From JADGQN01 sp035315185 (GTDB lineage Bacteria; Desulfobacterota; Syntrophorhabdia; Syntrophorhabdales; WCHB1-27): 64,000 nt of DNA. Location: the NCBI GenBank assembly GCA_035315185.1, contig DATFYE010000206.1, forward strand, positions 27,378 through 91,377. The letters are read 5' to 3'. This document shows, in pieces, positions 43,183-52,409 of the stretch. The notes beneath the pieces are model-generated. The model did not search any database. It worked only from the letters and a program-made list of their open reading frames with translations, and was not told the origin of the DNA. The first letter of the stretch is position 1. Every line of letters starts with the position of its first letter. Made by a program: the position numbers and the translations under genes.

Positions 43183-44184
43183 CTACCCTCTCCAGATCTT
43201 CGTGAGCAGAGGCACCTTCTCCTTCAGTTTGGTGGAGATGCCCTGCGGCATGTACAGAAGGACAAGCACAAGGATGATTCCGTAAACGATCATATGAAGG
43301 CCTGGCAGAGCGGTTCCCATCTTTGCACGGAGCGCTATGGTGATGGGGATAAAAAGCATGGCTCCGATGACTGGACCCATCACCGTGCCGACCCCTCCGA
43401 CGATGGCAAAGAGTGCCACTTGCACAGATAGCTGGATGCGGATAACACTGCTTGGGTCGATAAAGACAGCATATTGCGCATAGAACGTACCCATGATGGC
43501 TGAAAGAAAGGAGCTGAGCACCATGGCGATCAACCTCACCCTGCCTGTTCTGACGCCAAGGGCCCGGGCAGCGTCCTCGTTTTCGCGAAAGGCCAGGAGA
43601 AAGTAACCCAGCCTCGACTGTTGGATAGCGTAGGATATGCCGATTACGGTAAGCAGAAAGAAAAGACCGATATACACGTACGGTAGCTTACTCGAGAACG
43701 AGAAGAGATAGAAGCTCGGCTGGATCGGTAACGCCAGGCCTTCTGATCCGCCGGTGAGGGAACGCCAGTTGACCGCAACGATATAAGTCACCTCACCAAA
43801 GGCCAGGGTCGCCAGTGCGAAATAATGGCTCCGCAGACGAAAACAGACGATTCCAAGGATGAGGCCTACGCAGGAAGCGAGCATGCCGCCAACAAGCATC
43901 CCGGCCCACGGGGTAAGGCCGAAACGAAGGAGGAGAAGCGTGGATGTGTAGGCGCCGATCCCGAAGAAAGCATTGTGACCGAGAGAGACCATGCCGGCGT
44001 AGCCTGCGAGGATATTCCAGGCTGCGGCATACGTGCCCCACATGAAGATCAGAATAAGACCGTCGAGATAGAAGTCGTTCCCGATCAACAGAGGCAGCAC
44101 CAATGCGAGTACAACTGCCACGGCCGATACTACGAACCGCAGGTGCAGTCTGTCTCCTTTTGTAATTTCATTCAATGGCTTCAA
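43183..44184 (-). CDS. livM: Branched-chain amino-acid ABC transporter permease
   Basis: 333 residues with about nine helices. LivM hallmarks are WNILAGYAGMVSLGHNAFFGIGAY, ALATLAFGEV and FRENEDAARALGV (cytoplasmic coupling loop). It overlaps livH by 17 bp. Confidence 0.95.
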   Translation of the reverse strand: MKPLNEITKGDRLHLRFVVSAVAVVLALVLPLLIGNDFYLDGLILIFMWGTYAAAWNILAGYAGMVSLGHNAFFGIGAYTSTLLLLRFGLTPWAGMLVGGMLASCVGLILGIVCFRLRSHYFALATLAFGEVTYIVAVNWRSLTGGSEGLALPIQPSFYLFSFSSKLPYVYIGLFFLLTVIGISYAIQQSRLGYFLLAFRENEDAARALGVRTGRVRLIAMVLSSFLSAIMGTFYAQYAVFIDPSSVIRIQLSVQVALFAIVGGVGTVMGPVIGAMLFIPITIALRAKMGTALPGLHMIVYGIILVLVLLYMPQGISTKLKEKVPLLTKIWRG

Positions 44185-45094
44185 TGCGTTCCACTTCCTC
44201 TTCTTCCTTCAGCCCGAAAAGACCCGAGGGCCGCAGGACGAGCACCGCGATGAATACGAGAAAATAGATGACCTGCTTGTTCTCCTGGCCCAGCCAGTAA
44301 CTGGAAAAGACCTCCACAACGCCGATGATCAAACCGCTGATCACCGCACCAACGACACTGCCCATGCCTCCCAGCACTACCACCACGAACATGATCAGCA
44401 CAAGGTCAAACCCTACAAAAGGATGCACCGAATATATGGGCAGAATAAGTCCGCCTGCCAAGCCCGTGAGCACGATGCCCATGGCAAAGGTGAGCTTGTA
44501 AATTTTGTCGATGTTGATACCCATGAGCAGGGCTGCGGAGCGATCCTGTGAGGTGGCCCGAATGATTTTTCCCGTGTATGAAAACCTCAGAAAAAGGTAA
44601 AACGCGGCAGAAAGACAGATGGCGAGACTAAAGGCTATAAGCCTTGACGGGTTGACCATAACCTCGTCCACTCCCAGAGCAGGGAAAGGCCCAAACACCA
44701 TCGCATCCGTCGCGTAGCTCAGGGAGATGCTTCTGAAATCAGCAGACCAGAACAGGAGAACCGTGTTCTGAATGATTGTAGAGAGACCCACCGTGATAAA
44801 AATCTGCGCAAGCACGGACGAACCGATAGTCGGTCTTATGAAGACGTAATAGGTAACAAGTCCGATAAGGAAGACGGCTGGAACCAGGATGAGTGTTGAA
44901 AGATATGGATCGATCTGAAAATAATGAAAGAGCCAGTAGGTAAGGTACATGCCGAGCATGAAGAACTCGCCATGGGCGAAATTAACTACCTTCATGACGC
45001 CAAAGATCAGCGTCAATCCGATACTTCCCAGCGCATATATCCCTCCCAGCAGAATACCGGAGATCAGCAATTGAACAATGAGGGTGTGGTCCAT
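44168..45094 (-). CDS. livH: Branched-chain amino-acid ABC transporter permease
   Basis: About 308 residues from the ATG at 45094. LivH hallmarks are GGIYALGSIGLTLIFGVMKVVNFAHGEFFMLG, ATSQDRSAALLMGIN (coupling loop) and VVVLGGMGSVVGAV. The acidic tail (EEEEVERIEAIE) is short. It follows livK by 81 bp. Confidence 0.94.
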   Translation of the reverse strand: MDHTLIVQLLISGILLGGIYALGSIGLTLIFGVMKVVNFAHGEFFMLGMYLTYWLFHYFQIDPYLSTLILVPAVFLIGLVTYYVFIRPTIGSSVLAQIFITVGLSTIIQNTVLLFWSADFRSISLSYATDAMVFGPFPALGVDEVMVNPSRLIAFSLAICLSAAFYLFLRFSYTGKIIRATSQDRSAALLMGINIDKIYKLTFAMGIVLTGLAGGLILPIYSVHPFVGFDLVLIMFVVVVLGGMGSVVGAVISGLIIGVVEVFSSYWLGQENKQVIYFLVFIAVLVLRPSGLFGLKEEEEVERIEAIE

Positions 45095-45175
45095 GAGAGA
45101 ACTTGGCCTTGCGCCGCGCACTCGCGAGCAGGTCTGAACCTCGTGCCCTGCCTGCTCGCGTGCCCGAGAACGACG

Positions 45176-46423
45176 TTATTTCGGCAACGTGAGATCTGAC
45201 GAAGCAATCTCTTTCGGGTAGATCAGCTTGAGCTCCCCATTCTGCCACTGATTAATACCGGCAGACGCATACAGGTTCTGACCCGCATTCTTCTCGCCGG
45301 GCTTCGCGAACTTGATACCCCAGTTCAGCACGCCCTTGCCCTTGGGCACATCAATGCTGAGCGCTGCCTCCCGAAGCTTCTCCGCGTCGAGACTGCCCGC
45401 TTTCGGCATGATGAACTTGTAGAGTATCCACGCGCCGGCAAACCCGACAAATGATGTCGGGTTGGGATACTCCCCGTTGTGGCTCGCCTTGTACCGTTTC
45501 ACGAATTCAAGCGCATCCTTCTTCTGCTGGGCCTGCAATCTTTCGACAGAGATTTCAGAAGGGATGCCTCCCGCCATCACCCCGTCAGCATCCTTACCGA
45601 ACGCCTGCACGAAATCGGGATTGCCCTGGCCGGCCGTGGTGCCGATGACGATCGCCTTGAACTTCAATTCTTTGGCCTGGCGATGAAAAAGGATCGAGTC
45701 GTTGATGTACTGAGCGGCGAGAATGATGTCCGGCTTCGCCTGCCTGAGCTTCATCACCATGCCCGAAAGGTCGACGGATTTGGCGCTGTACACCTCGGCC
45801 GCTACGACGTTGAGTCCCAGCGCCTTTGCCCTGTCGGTCAGGCCCTTGCCTGTTGCTGTTCCGAATGCGCTGTCTTCATGCACGATGGCCAGTCGCAACG
45901 TCTTGGCATTCTTCTTGATCTTCGGTGCTATGCCTTCTGCGGCGAAATCGACCATCTGGTAGGCCATCATGTCGCTATCAAAGGTGGTCCTGAAGGTGTA
46001 TTTGAAACCGCGACCCGTGATGCCTGCAGAAATACCTTCATTCTCGAGGTAAAAGACCTGAGCCTTTTCCGCAACGACCGTCGCAGCCATGGAAAGGGTA
46101 CTCGCCTGCGTCCCGATAATGGCCGTGACCTTCTCATTCGTAATGAGGCGGTTGGCCTCACTCGCTGCAGCCTGAGGATCAGGTGCATCGGCACTCACCA
46201 GCACCACTTTCTTTCCAAGGACACCGCCCTCGTCGTTGACCATGTCGGTTGCGATCTTCACGCCGTCGAAGTTCTTGATGCCGTTCTTCGCGAGCGGTCC
46301 ACTGAGCGGCATAATAGTACCGATACGCCACACGTTCTCCTGCGCGTATAGCACGCTTCCGGTCAGCCAAATAGCGAAGACCGCCGTAACGGCCGCGCAT
46401 CTGTAAAGCGTTTTCTTGCTCAT
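45176..46423 (-). CDS. livK: ABC transporter periplasmic substrate-binding protein (LivK-like)
   Basis: About 415 residues from the ATG at 46423, which has GGAGGAGGAAC directly before it. The signal peptide is KTLYRCAAVTAVFAIWLTGSVLYAQ. The mature part is a type I periplasmic binding protein: WRIGTIMPLSGPLAKNG, INDSILFHRQAKELKF, PTSFVGFAGAWILYKFI. The ligand could be a branched-chain amino acid, but this family in anaerobes often binds aromatic or other carboxylates. The 227 bp upstream gap is AT-rich and should hold divergent promoters. Confidence 0.92.
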   Translation of the reverse strand: MSKKTLYRCAAVTAVFAIWLTGSVLYAQENVWRIGTIMPLSGPLAKNGIKNFDGVKIATDMVNDEGGVLGKKVVLVSADAPDPQAAASEANRLITNEKVTAIIGTQASTLSMAATVVAEKAQVFYLENEGISAGITGRGFKYTFRTTFDSDMMAYQMVDFAAEGIAPKIKKNAKTLRLAIVHEDSAFGTATGKGLTDRAKALGLNVVAAEVYSAKSVDLSGMVMKLRQAKPDIILAAQYINDSILFHRQAKELKFKAIVIGTTAGQGNPDFVQAFGKDADGVMAGGIPSEISVERLQAQQKKDALEFVKRYKASHNGEYPNPTSFVGFAGAWILYKFIMPKAGSLDAEKLREAALSIDVPKGKGVLNWGIKFAKPGEKNAGQNLYASAGINQWQNGELKLIYPKEIASSDLTLPK

Positions 46424-46650
46424 TGTTCCTCCTCCACTCCAGCAGATTTTTGACACAATGTACCGCATTATGACTCCAAGGACAAGTCGAAAGTTGAACT
46501 CACATATGAATTGTCTGTGAATCTTTATGGTATTTGTTGTAATAATTTGGTATTGCTTGAAATGTTGAGTCCTGCGTTGAAAGTTGAGAAAATTCATGAT
46601 AGATAGTGGTACATAAACTCACTGTTTGAAATACCTAGGAGGGGGACCAC

Positions 46651-47211
46651 GTGGAAAGGAATGTTTTGGTCGCTGTGGCAGACGGGAGCGAGGAGTTAGA
46701 GACTGTGTGTGTCGTCGATGTGCTGAGGCGGGCCGGTGCGAACACTATACTCGCCTCAGTCGGCAAACTTGAGGTGATCGCCTCTAAGGGCATTAAACTG
46801 ATCGCGGACCGTTTAGTGGACTCCTGCCTCGATGATGTGTACGACCTCATCGCTCTTCCCGGTGGCATGCCCGGTTCAGAGCATCTGCGTGATTCTGCGG
46901 AGCTCATCAAGCTCCTCAAGCGACAACGTGCGGAAGGGCGTCTCTATGCAGCAATCTGCGCGGCTCCTGCTGTCGTACTCTATCCGCACGGCCTGCTTGA
47001 GGGACGACGTGCCACCTGTCATCCGAACTTCGCGCATCTGGTCTCAAACGTGGAGCTTTTGGATACTGCAGTGGTGGTAGACGGCAACTCCATCACGAGC
47101 CGAGGTGCCGGCACAGCTTTGGAGTTTTCGCTGACCCTCGTTGAACAATTATACGACAAAGACAAGACACGGCAGGTGGCCCAAGGGATGGTTTTCATGC
47201 GCGACTGGTGA
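46651..47211 (+). CDS. DJ-1/PfpI family protein
   Basis: 186 residues starting at a GTG (GGAGGGG upstream). The fold's catalytic Cys is in YAAICAAPAVV, with the partner Glu in ADGSEELET and the ALPGGMPGSEHL loop. This is the YajL/DJ-1 chaperone-glyoxalase-like branch, which counters carbonyl or oxidative damage. It is a single gene; a palindromic element follows 4 bp after its stop. Confidence 0.92.
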   Translation: MERNVLVAVADGSEELETVCVVDVLRRAGANTILASVGKLEVIASKGIKLIADRLVDSCLDDVYDLIALPGGMPGSEHLRDSAELIKLLKRQRAEGRLYAAICAAPAVVLYPHGLLEGRRATCHPNFAHLVSNVELLDTAVVVDGNSITSRGAGTALEFSLTLVEQLYDKDKTRQVAQGMVFMRDW

Positions 47212-47215
47212 TCAC

Positions 47216-47338
47216 ACCAAGTTGCCTTCATTCATACAGCTTCGTTGCCTGCGGAGGCACGACTCCGACGTACTATAAGTACGCCTCCGTCGCTATCCTC
47301 CTGGTCGCCTTGCTCTATTTTTGAATGCAACTTGGTAT
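47216..47338. repeat. Palindromic interspersed element, copy 7
   Basis: About 123 bp with ends ACCAAGTTGCCTTCA and TGAATGCAACTTGGT and core GACGTACTATAAGTACGCC. It is closest to copy 2 (GCACGACTCCGACGTAC shared in inverse). It lies between convergent DJ-1 and FapA genes and may end both transcripts. Confidence 0.85.
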
Positions 47339-47355
47339 CACATGTTTTCTGCTGC

Positions 47356-49005
47356 TCACACAAGAGGCATAACCTTGATCTGGCCTTCCTGTTCATAGAA
47401 CGTGGCTCGGTGCCACTCTTCCTTGATCAGAAGGCTGCTCCCCTTCATAGTGATGGTGGTATTCGGGAAGACAGTACTGTGCACCCTCACCTCGGGCGCG
47501 ACTGCCTTGGTCACGTCCCCTTCGATCTCAGCAAGTTCGCTGTCCGCTTGCTCTATCTGAGCATGGAGCTGATCCCGGGTGGCCAGCAGCCGGGTATAGA
47601 GCTCATCCCTTCGAGTGGTGAAGGTGCCTTCCCGCCTGCACTCTTCAAGAGCCGCTATCCCTCCCTCCGTCTTTGCCAGGTATTCCACCAGCCCTAACTT
47701 CTCCTTTTTCAGGCTCTCCAACCGCCTCTTCACGTGGGGGTCATACCCTACGCCCACCTTCGTGGGAACGCCCATTTCTGAACCGAGCAATCGAACCACT
47801 ACGAGGCTTCCGGCTCGCAGCGCGCCTCCACAAGCCTGACCCTTCCCGAGGTTGATCAAGATTTTTTCTTTGGCAGAGAGGTTTGCGTGCAAAGCCTCCC
47901 CTGCGACGATATCCTTGCCGGCCTCCACACGGGCATGCTCGACAAAGAGCATGGCCACCGAACCTCCCGCCTTGATGTTCGCTGTTCCTCTCCCCTGCAC
48001 GCCGCCCTTAATAACGATATTGCCTCCCGCTTCGATGGTACTCCCTTCCACAAAACCATCGATTTCTATATTCTCAGTTGCTGTGACCGTAAAGCCTGAT
48101 ATGACGTTTCCGGTGATGTGGAGGCTTCCGGCGAAGTGGATGTTGCCGCTCGAAAAATCAACATCGCCCGGCACTTCATAGATGGATTCCACCGAAAACG
48201 TCTTCCCCTTGAGGACTGGGTGGCCATCTATGTCTGCAATGATGTGCACACCATCATAAGAAAGATGCGTGTTTTTGCCCGCGCCGAACATAATATCTCT
48301 TCCCGGCTTTGCCGGGATCGGTCTTCCGGTGACGGTGACTCCCGGTTCTCCGGGCGTGGCCGGCCTTTTTCGCGCGACGACACTCTCTTTGCTCACGGTG
48401 GCAAAACGTCCGAGCTCTCTGAAGTCCACTTTATCGTGATCAATCTCCTTGGGCTCGGTTTCGAAGGTGGTTCTGAAATTGGCGTAGATCTCAGCATCCA
48501 TGCCGGGGAGCGGCTCCTTCGCCTGTGCACAGAGTATTCTCTCGTTATACTTACCCTCAGCAAGAGCCTCCTCGATGGCGTCTCGGTCTATCCCAGTCAC
48601 AACGCCGTGGAGGGCAAGCGCCTCCTCTATGTCTTCCAATGTGAGTTCTCTGCCCCCGTACGCTGACTTCAGCACCAGGTAAGCTTTTCGTTCGTTGTCA
48701 CCGATGACGATATTGACCTCAGTATCGCGGATAAATGCGACGGCGAACGGCTCGTCACACACCTCCCTCTTTATTTCTTTCCGGATCAGCCTTTCGTCGA
48801 TCCAGTAATTCGCGCCGGTTTCGCGCAGGATTTCGATGAGATCGTCTGCGGCAGGATACGGGCCTTCCTCGGAGATGGTCGCATAGACGACCTTCTTCTC
48901 ACTATCGACAGTAAGCTTCACATTGGGGAAATAGGTGGTATTCCTGATAAGTTCCTGTGCTTGTCCCTCAGACGTTTCCTGCCCCATGCCAACGCCGGAA
49001 TCCAT
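47356..49005 (-). CDS. FapA-family (DUF342) protein
   Basis: About 549 residues from the ATG at 49005 (GAGGAGGAG upstream). The N-terminal part is followed by the repetitive FapA beta-helix (SGNIHFAGSLHITGNVISGF, IEIDGFVEGSTIEAGGNIVIKGGVQG, AGKDIVAGEALHANLSAKE). A Glu/Leu/Lys-rich coiled coil (residues about 440-510) follows, then a short beta end. FapA proteins influence flagellar/surface assembly or polymer production in other bacteria; the role here is unknown. It lies downstream of the NtrC-type regulator. Confidence 0.88.
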   Translation of the reverse strand: MDSGVGMGQETSEGQAQELIRNTTYFPNVKLTVDSEKKVVYATISEEGPYPAADDLIEILRETGANYWIDERLIRKEIKREVCDEPFAVAFIRDTEVNIVIGDNERKAYLVLKSAYGGRELTLEDIEEALALHGVVTGIDRDAIEEALAEGKYNERILCAQAKEPLPGMDAEIYANFRTTFETEPKEIDHDKVDFRELGRFATVSKESVVARKRPATPGEPGVTVTGRPIPAKPGRDIMFGAGKNTHLSYDGVHIIADIDGHPVLKGKTFSVESIYEVPGDVDFSSGNIHFAGSLHITGNVISGFTVTATENIEIDGFVEGSTIEAGGNIVIKGGVQGRGTANIKAGGSVAMLFVEHARVEAGKDIVAGEALHANLSAKEKILINLGKGQACGGALRAGSLVVVRLLGSEMGVPTKVGVGYDPHVKRRLESLKKEKLGLVEYLAKTEGGIAALEECRREGTFTTRRDELYTRLLATRDQLHAQIEQADSELAEIEGDVTKAVAPEVRVHSTVFPNTTITMKGSSLLIKEEWHRATFYEQEGQIKVMPLV

Positions 49006-49164
49006 GAAGGCTTCTCCTCCTCTTCCAGTTATCGGCAAGAAGCAAGAGGTGTTAAGACTTAAACAGAAATAAGACCGCTATTCATCAACATTGTGAAGAA
49101 GTTGCTGATTAATGTTGAGAATGATCCTTGCGTTATGAGTTTAAGCTTTACAGAGGGTGATATT

Positions 49165-50652
49165 TCAGTTGTTACCCTTACCGGACACAGTTACGTTGTG
49201 CTTCTTGAGGAGGGCATAGAGCCGGGACCGGGAGAGCCCGGAGATCCGGCACGCGGCCCTGATATCCCCTTTTGTGGCCGCCACCAGCTCTTGCAGGTAT
49301 TGCGATTCCATCTGATCACGGTAAGATTCTATCGGACGTAGCGTCAGGGTCAGATCTTCTTCTCCGGCACTTACGGGCGCTTTGACAGAAGAACGGGCAA
49401 GTTTCACTCGGATCTCCGTGGGAAGATGCTTGGGAAAGAGAGTGGGTTCCTGCCTGGCGACCGTAATGGCCCACTCCATCGCACTGAGTAGTTCGCGAAC
49501 ATTACCCGGCCAATCGTACGCGATGAGGGCATCAAAAAATTCAGGAGAGAATCCCTTTATCCCGATCTTATAACGTTCAGCGAACTTGGTCATGAAATGG
49601 ATCGCAAGTTCTTTGATGTCCTTCCTGCGAGCACGCAAGGGCGGCAATTCTATGGCAAAAGTCCTGATGCGAAACAGGAGGTCTGTACGAAAACTGCCTC
49701 CCTCTACCATCTTGTCGAGGTTCTGATTGGTGGCAGCCACCAGTCTGAAGTCACTCTCAACTTCGCTCTCCCCACCCACCGCGCGAAATCGGTGCTCCTG
49801 CAAAACCCTGAGAAACGTCTTTTGAAGTGACACGGGAAGCTCACCGATCTCATCCAGGAAAAGCGTGCCGCGATGGGCCTGCCTGACAAGTCCGTCGCGG
49901 CTCCTGTCTGCCCCTGTAAAAGCCCCCTTTTCGTAGCCAAAGAGGACGCTCTCAACCAGTGTCTCGGGAAGAGCCGTGCAATCGACAACCACGAAGTTGT
50001 GCATCGCCCTGGAGCTGTTCTCGTGAATGGCACGTGCAAAGAGCTCCTTACCAGTGCCCGTTTCTCCTGCGATCAGGACGCTCGCGTCGCTGTTCGCGGC
50101 CTGGGCCATGATGTCGAGACAGGATATGATCTCCTCGCTACTTCCAACGATACCGCCGGTTTTCAAAACACTGAGCGGAACCCGCGCCTTCTTTTCGTCC
50201 CGGTACTGAAGGGCGCGGATGAGGGCGAGTGTGATCTCCTTTGTTGATGATGATTTCTGAATGTAGTCCCAGGCACCGTTTCTAATCGCTATCTCTGCGC
50301 CGTCAGGGTCGCCCAACCCGGTGACGATTATCACTTCGGGAGCAGACCCCGCCTGCCTGACTTGCGAAAGAATATTGAGGCCGCTTCCGTCAGGCATGTT
50401 AATATCCAGAAAGACCACATCATACGGCTTGGATGAAACTTCGTCGAGTGCTACCGCCAGCGTGAAGGCGCAGTTTGCCTGATGCCCGAACTTCTCAGCG
50501 ATATTAACGAGCAGATCGCATATCAGTTGGTCGTCGTCGACAACAAGCACGTAGGCCACTTCTCTAACCCTCGCATCGAGACATTGAGCGGCGAGCGTCC
50601 GAGTCTCTGATGGGCGCGATCTTCTATTATACCTTTCTTCAGCCAATGCCAT
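49165..50652 (-). CDS. Sigma-54-dependent response regulator (NtrC family)
   Basis: 495 residues as drawn. The receiver domain has VVDDDQ and the phospho-Asp in VVFLDINMPDG. The AAA+ domain has GETGTGKELFARAI, the sigma-54 contact loop GAFTGA and GTLFLDEIGEL. The Fis-type helix-turn-helix is IRAACRISGLSRSRLYALLKK. The first roughly 30 residues are not receiver-like; a GTG at 50559 with GAGGG upstream is a likely truer start. No histidine kinase is adjacent. Candidate sigma-54 promoters at 15669 and 52271 are possible targets. Confidence 0.93.
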   Translation of the reverse strand: MALAEERYNRRSRPSETRTLAAQCLDARVREVAYVLVVDDDQLICDLLVNIAEKFGHQANCAFTLAVALDEVSSKPYDVVFLDINMPDGSGLNILSQVRQAGSAPEVIIVTGLGDPDGAEIAIRNGAWDYIQKSSSTKEITLALIRALQYRDEKKARVPLSVLKTGGIVGSSEEIISCLDIMAQAANSDASVLIAGETGTGKELFARAIHENSSRAMHNFVVVDCTALPETLVESVLFGYEKGAFTGADRSRDGLVRQAHRGTLFLDEIGELPVSLQKTFLRVLQEHRFRAVGGESEVESDFRLVAATNQNLDKMVEGGSFRTDLLFRIRTFAIELPPLRARRKDIKELAIHFMTKFAERYKIGIKGFSPEFFDALIAYDWPGNVRELLSAMEWAITVARQEPTLFPKHLPTEIRVKLARSSVKAPVSAGEEDLTLTLRPIESYRDQMESQYLQELVAATKGDIRAACRISGLSRSRLYALLKKHNVTVSGKGNN

Positions 50653-50810
50653 CTATATTTTCCTGTCAGCCATCTACATTTTTTTGCGAACGTTTTTGAC
50701 TTGCTCTACGGGCCTTGTACGCCGACTCATTCTCCACAGTTCCCGGAAGAAATCGGTCGCAACCTCACCGGCGTGAGGAAGAGCACTTAGTTATCTGAGA
50801 TGTTTGCGGA

Positions 50811-51200
50811 TCATGCACCTGCGACAGCGGGGAGCGCCCGTCTGTAGGTGAGCGCCTTTGCGGGGGCTGCTTGACCTGTTGACCACCTGTAGAAGGCGAC
50901 AATTCCCTCATCCATGGGGTCCGGACCAAAAATATCCTCTGAGCTGTCGCAACATTCCAGGGCTATTTTTGCCACCAGGCGCAGATTGGAGAGCACCAGC
51001 GTCTCGGTGGCAACTTCATCATCATCATTATAAACCTGCTCGGCAAGTGTCTGCTCCTCTTCTTCAGTCAGCACGGGATACTTGTCCACTTCGGAAAGAT
51101 ACTCCTTCATCGGGTATTTAGTGATGTCAGAGAGGTATTTCATCAAACCGTCAATCGCCACCGCACTTTTATCAATAACACTTTCTCTAGCCGTGATCAT
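50811..51200 (-). pseudogene. Decayed sigma-70 family sigma factor (RpoH-like)
   Basis: From the ATG at 51200 (GAGGAGG upstream) the protein has good region 1.2/2.1 sequence: LSEVDKYPVLTEEEEQTLAEQ and ETLVLSNLRLVAKIALE. The match then breaks down: MDEGIVAFYRWSTGQ fits a family EGNxGLLxAVxxF only after a one-base shift. Beyond the stop at 50811 a fragment encoding IRKHLR, as in sigma region 2.4 (WWIRK), follows in another frame. Several indels have therefore removed the DNA-binding half. A short anti-sigma-like role for the intact N-terminus cannot be excluded. Confidence 0.65.
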
Positions 51201-51202
51201 GC

Positions 51203-51355
51203 CTAAAACCTCCTCTCGCGAATTAACCTGTCGGGGGCGCGCACGATCTCCGTCACAGCAAAGACGGTCACACTGTTCAGCATGTCCTGAAGCCCATGCG
51301 GAAGCTCTCGGTCCCCCCGAATAAGAATTATCACCTTTCCCCGAGCCATGCGCAT
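51203..51355 (-). CDS. Small hypothetical protein
   Basis: 50 residues (MRMARGKVIILIRGDRELPH...), with no known domain. Its stop lies 2 bases before the sigma-remnant ATG and its last codons form that gene's ribosome site, which suggests coupling. No clear ribosome site of its own is seen, so coding is uncertain. Confidence 0.35.
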   Translation of the reverse strand: MRMARGKVIILIRGDRELPHGLQDMLNSVTVFAVTEIVRAPDRLIRERRF

Positions 51356-51474
51356 ACTTATTATCAAGAAACATGCCTGCCGAGCCCGTCGACTCAAAAA
51401 TAATATTGGGTAATGATTTAAATACGTTGGGAGACTAAGCGCTTTATGCGCGATGAAATTAATGTCTTCTATAA

Positions 51475-51499
51475 CAGGACTGGTCTCAGAAACAGGACT
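51475..51499. repeat. CAGGACT doublet, copy A
   Basis: CAGGACT at 51475 and 51493, separated by GGTCTCAGAAA. It is nearly the same as copy B at 52384-52409. Possible regulator half-sites. The surrounding 51360-51637 gap holds no clear gene. Confidence 0.4.
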
Positions 51500-51637
51500 G
51501 GGGGAGAGGAAAGAGCCGGCTCGTCAACGTTTGTTCTATGCAGGACAAAGAGGCATCGTAACAAGCAGTGGAGGCTCGCGTCTTTCGTTTTATCTGTGCT
51601 GAATGGAGGATCAGGAGGAAACGGCCTTTGCCGTTTC

Positions 51638-51859
51638 TCAGCCAGGCACACCAGTGTCAGGCGGCTGTTCTTTCTGAGAAGGCAAGAGACCAAGTAAAAG
51701 GAATATGAAGGAGACGGCAAAAAGCAGGGCCTCGTAAAGCCCATTGGGCTGCTTTACTTCAGCGACACGCACCGCTTCCCCCACTGATACGGTCTCCGTT
51801 TCCACCGGATCGGGGATGAAGCTGGTTCCAATTATGCTTTCTACTTGAGTGAGAGCCAC
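51638..51859 (-). CDS. Small membrane protein
   Basis: 73 residues with one C-terminal helix (YEALLFAVSFIFLLLGLLP) and an acidic/Val-rich front (DPVETETVSVGEAVRVAEV). Its start overlaps the preceding gene by 19 bp. Unknown function; possibly works with that pseudo-receiver protein. Confidence 0.45.
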   Translation of the reverse strand: MALTQVESIIGTSFIPDPVETETVSVGEAVRVAEVKQPNGLYEALLFAVSFIFLLLGLLPSQKEQPPDTGVPG

Positions 51860-52257
51860 CGCCGTGAAGCTCCTTTCGTTTGATGAGTGGCAGTGCCGAC
51901 GATCTTACTCAATACCCCTGCGACATCTTGAAAATCACCGTCAGCATAGCTCACGAAACGGGGCCACATGCCCCAACCCATTGCCAGTGTAAGATCATCT
52001 GAATCAGGAAGAACCATTATGACACGAAAACCCAAAAGCATCTCCCGAAGAGGCACGACAGCCAGCAGATCCTGTTTTGTTGCTGCAAGGATCACCAGAG
52101 TGGGTGCGCTACTTCCGCCCGGGAGCAACCTCCTTCGCAAACTATCAGGATCACGGTAGGTTTTCAGACTCCCCCGCGGGACCCTGCGTTCCAACGTCGC
52201 CATGAGTCGCTTCTCAGTATCATTTCTGCTTGGACTAAAGAGCGCTATCTCATTCAT
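51841..52257 (-). CDS. Receiver-like (pseudo-receiver) hypothetical protein
   Basis: About 138 residues from the ATG at 52257. The alternating pattern APTLVILAATKQDLLAVV, LLGFRVIMVLPDSDD and WPRFVSYADGDFQDVAGVL resembles a receiver domain without the phospho-acceptor Asp. It is divergent from gspE and heads the minus-strand regulatory run. A sigma-54-like motif lies immediately upstream. No firm family assignment. Confidence 0.55.
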   Translation of the reverse strand: MNEIALFSPSRNDTEKRLMATLERRVPRGSLKTYRDPDSLRRRLLPGGSSAPTLVILAATKQDLLAVVPLREMLLGFRVIMVLPDSDDLTLAMGWGMWPRFVSYADGDFQDVAGVLSKIVGTATHQTKGASRRWLSLK

Positions 52258-52270
52258 GTAAGTTTTTACT

Positions 52271-52286
52271 ATCAAGAACCGTGCCA
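52271..52286 (-). promoter_or_regulatory. Sigma-54-like promoter before the pseudo-receiver gene
   Basis: Minus strand TGGCAC-GGTTC-TTGAT: perfect -24 element and spacing, with one departure in the -12 (TTGAT for TTGCT). The start of transcription would fall only about 3 bases before the ATG at 52257, so a downstream start codon may be used. An inverted repeat TCTGGC-N6-GCCAGA lies just upstream (52306-52323). Confidence 0.4.
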
Positions 52287-52383
52287 CAAGAACGGGTCTT
52301 TCCGATCTGGCAGGAAGGCCAGAATGGGAGACCACTTAGCCATAAAAATATGGAGCCGGGCTCTATACTTGCAGTCTCACGAG

Positions 52384-52409
52384 CAGGACTTTGTCTTATA
52401 AGCAGGACT
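52384..52409. repeat. CAGGACT doublet, copy B
   Basis: CAGGACT at 52384 and 52403, separated by TTGTCTTATAAG. It lies in the divergent region between the pseudo-receiver gene and gspE, 150 bp before the gspE start. Confidence 0.4.

Noticed and set aside
49093..49341. 82-residue plus-strand frame opposite the NtrC-type gene
   Set aside because: It overlaps the highly conserved Fis-domain coding region on the other strand and shows no own features.
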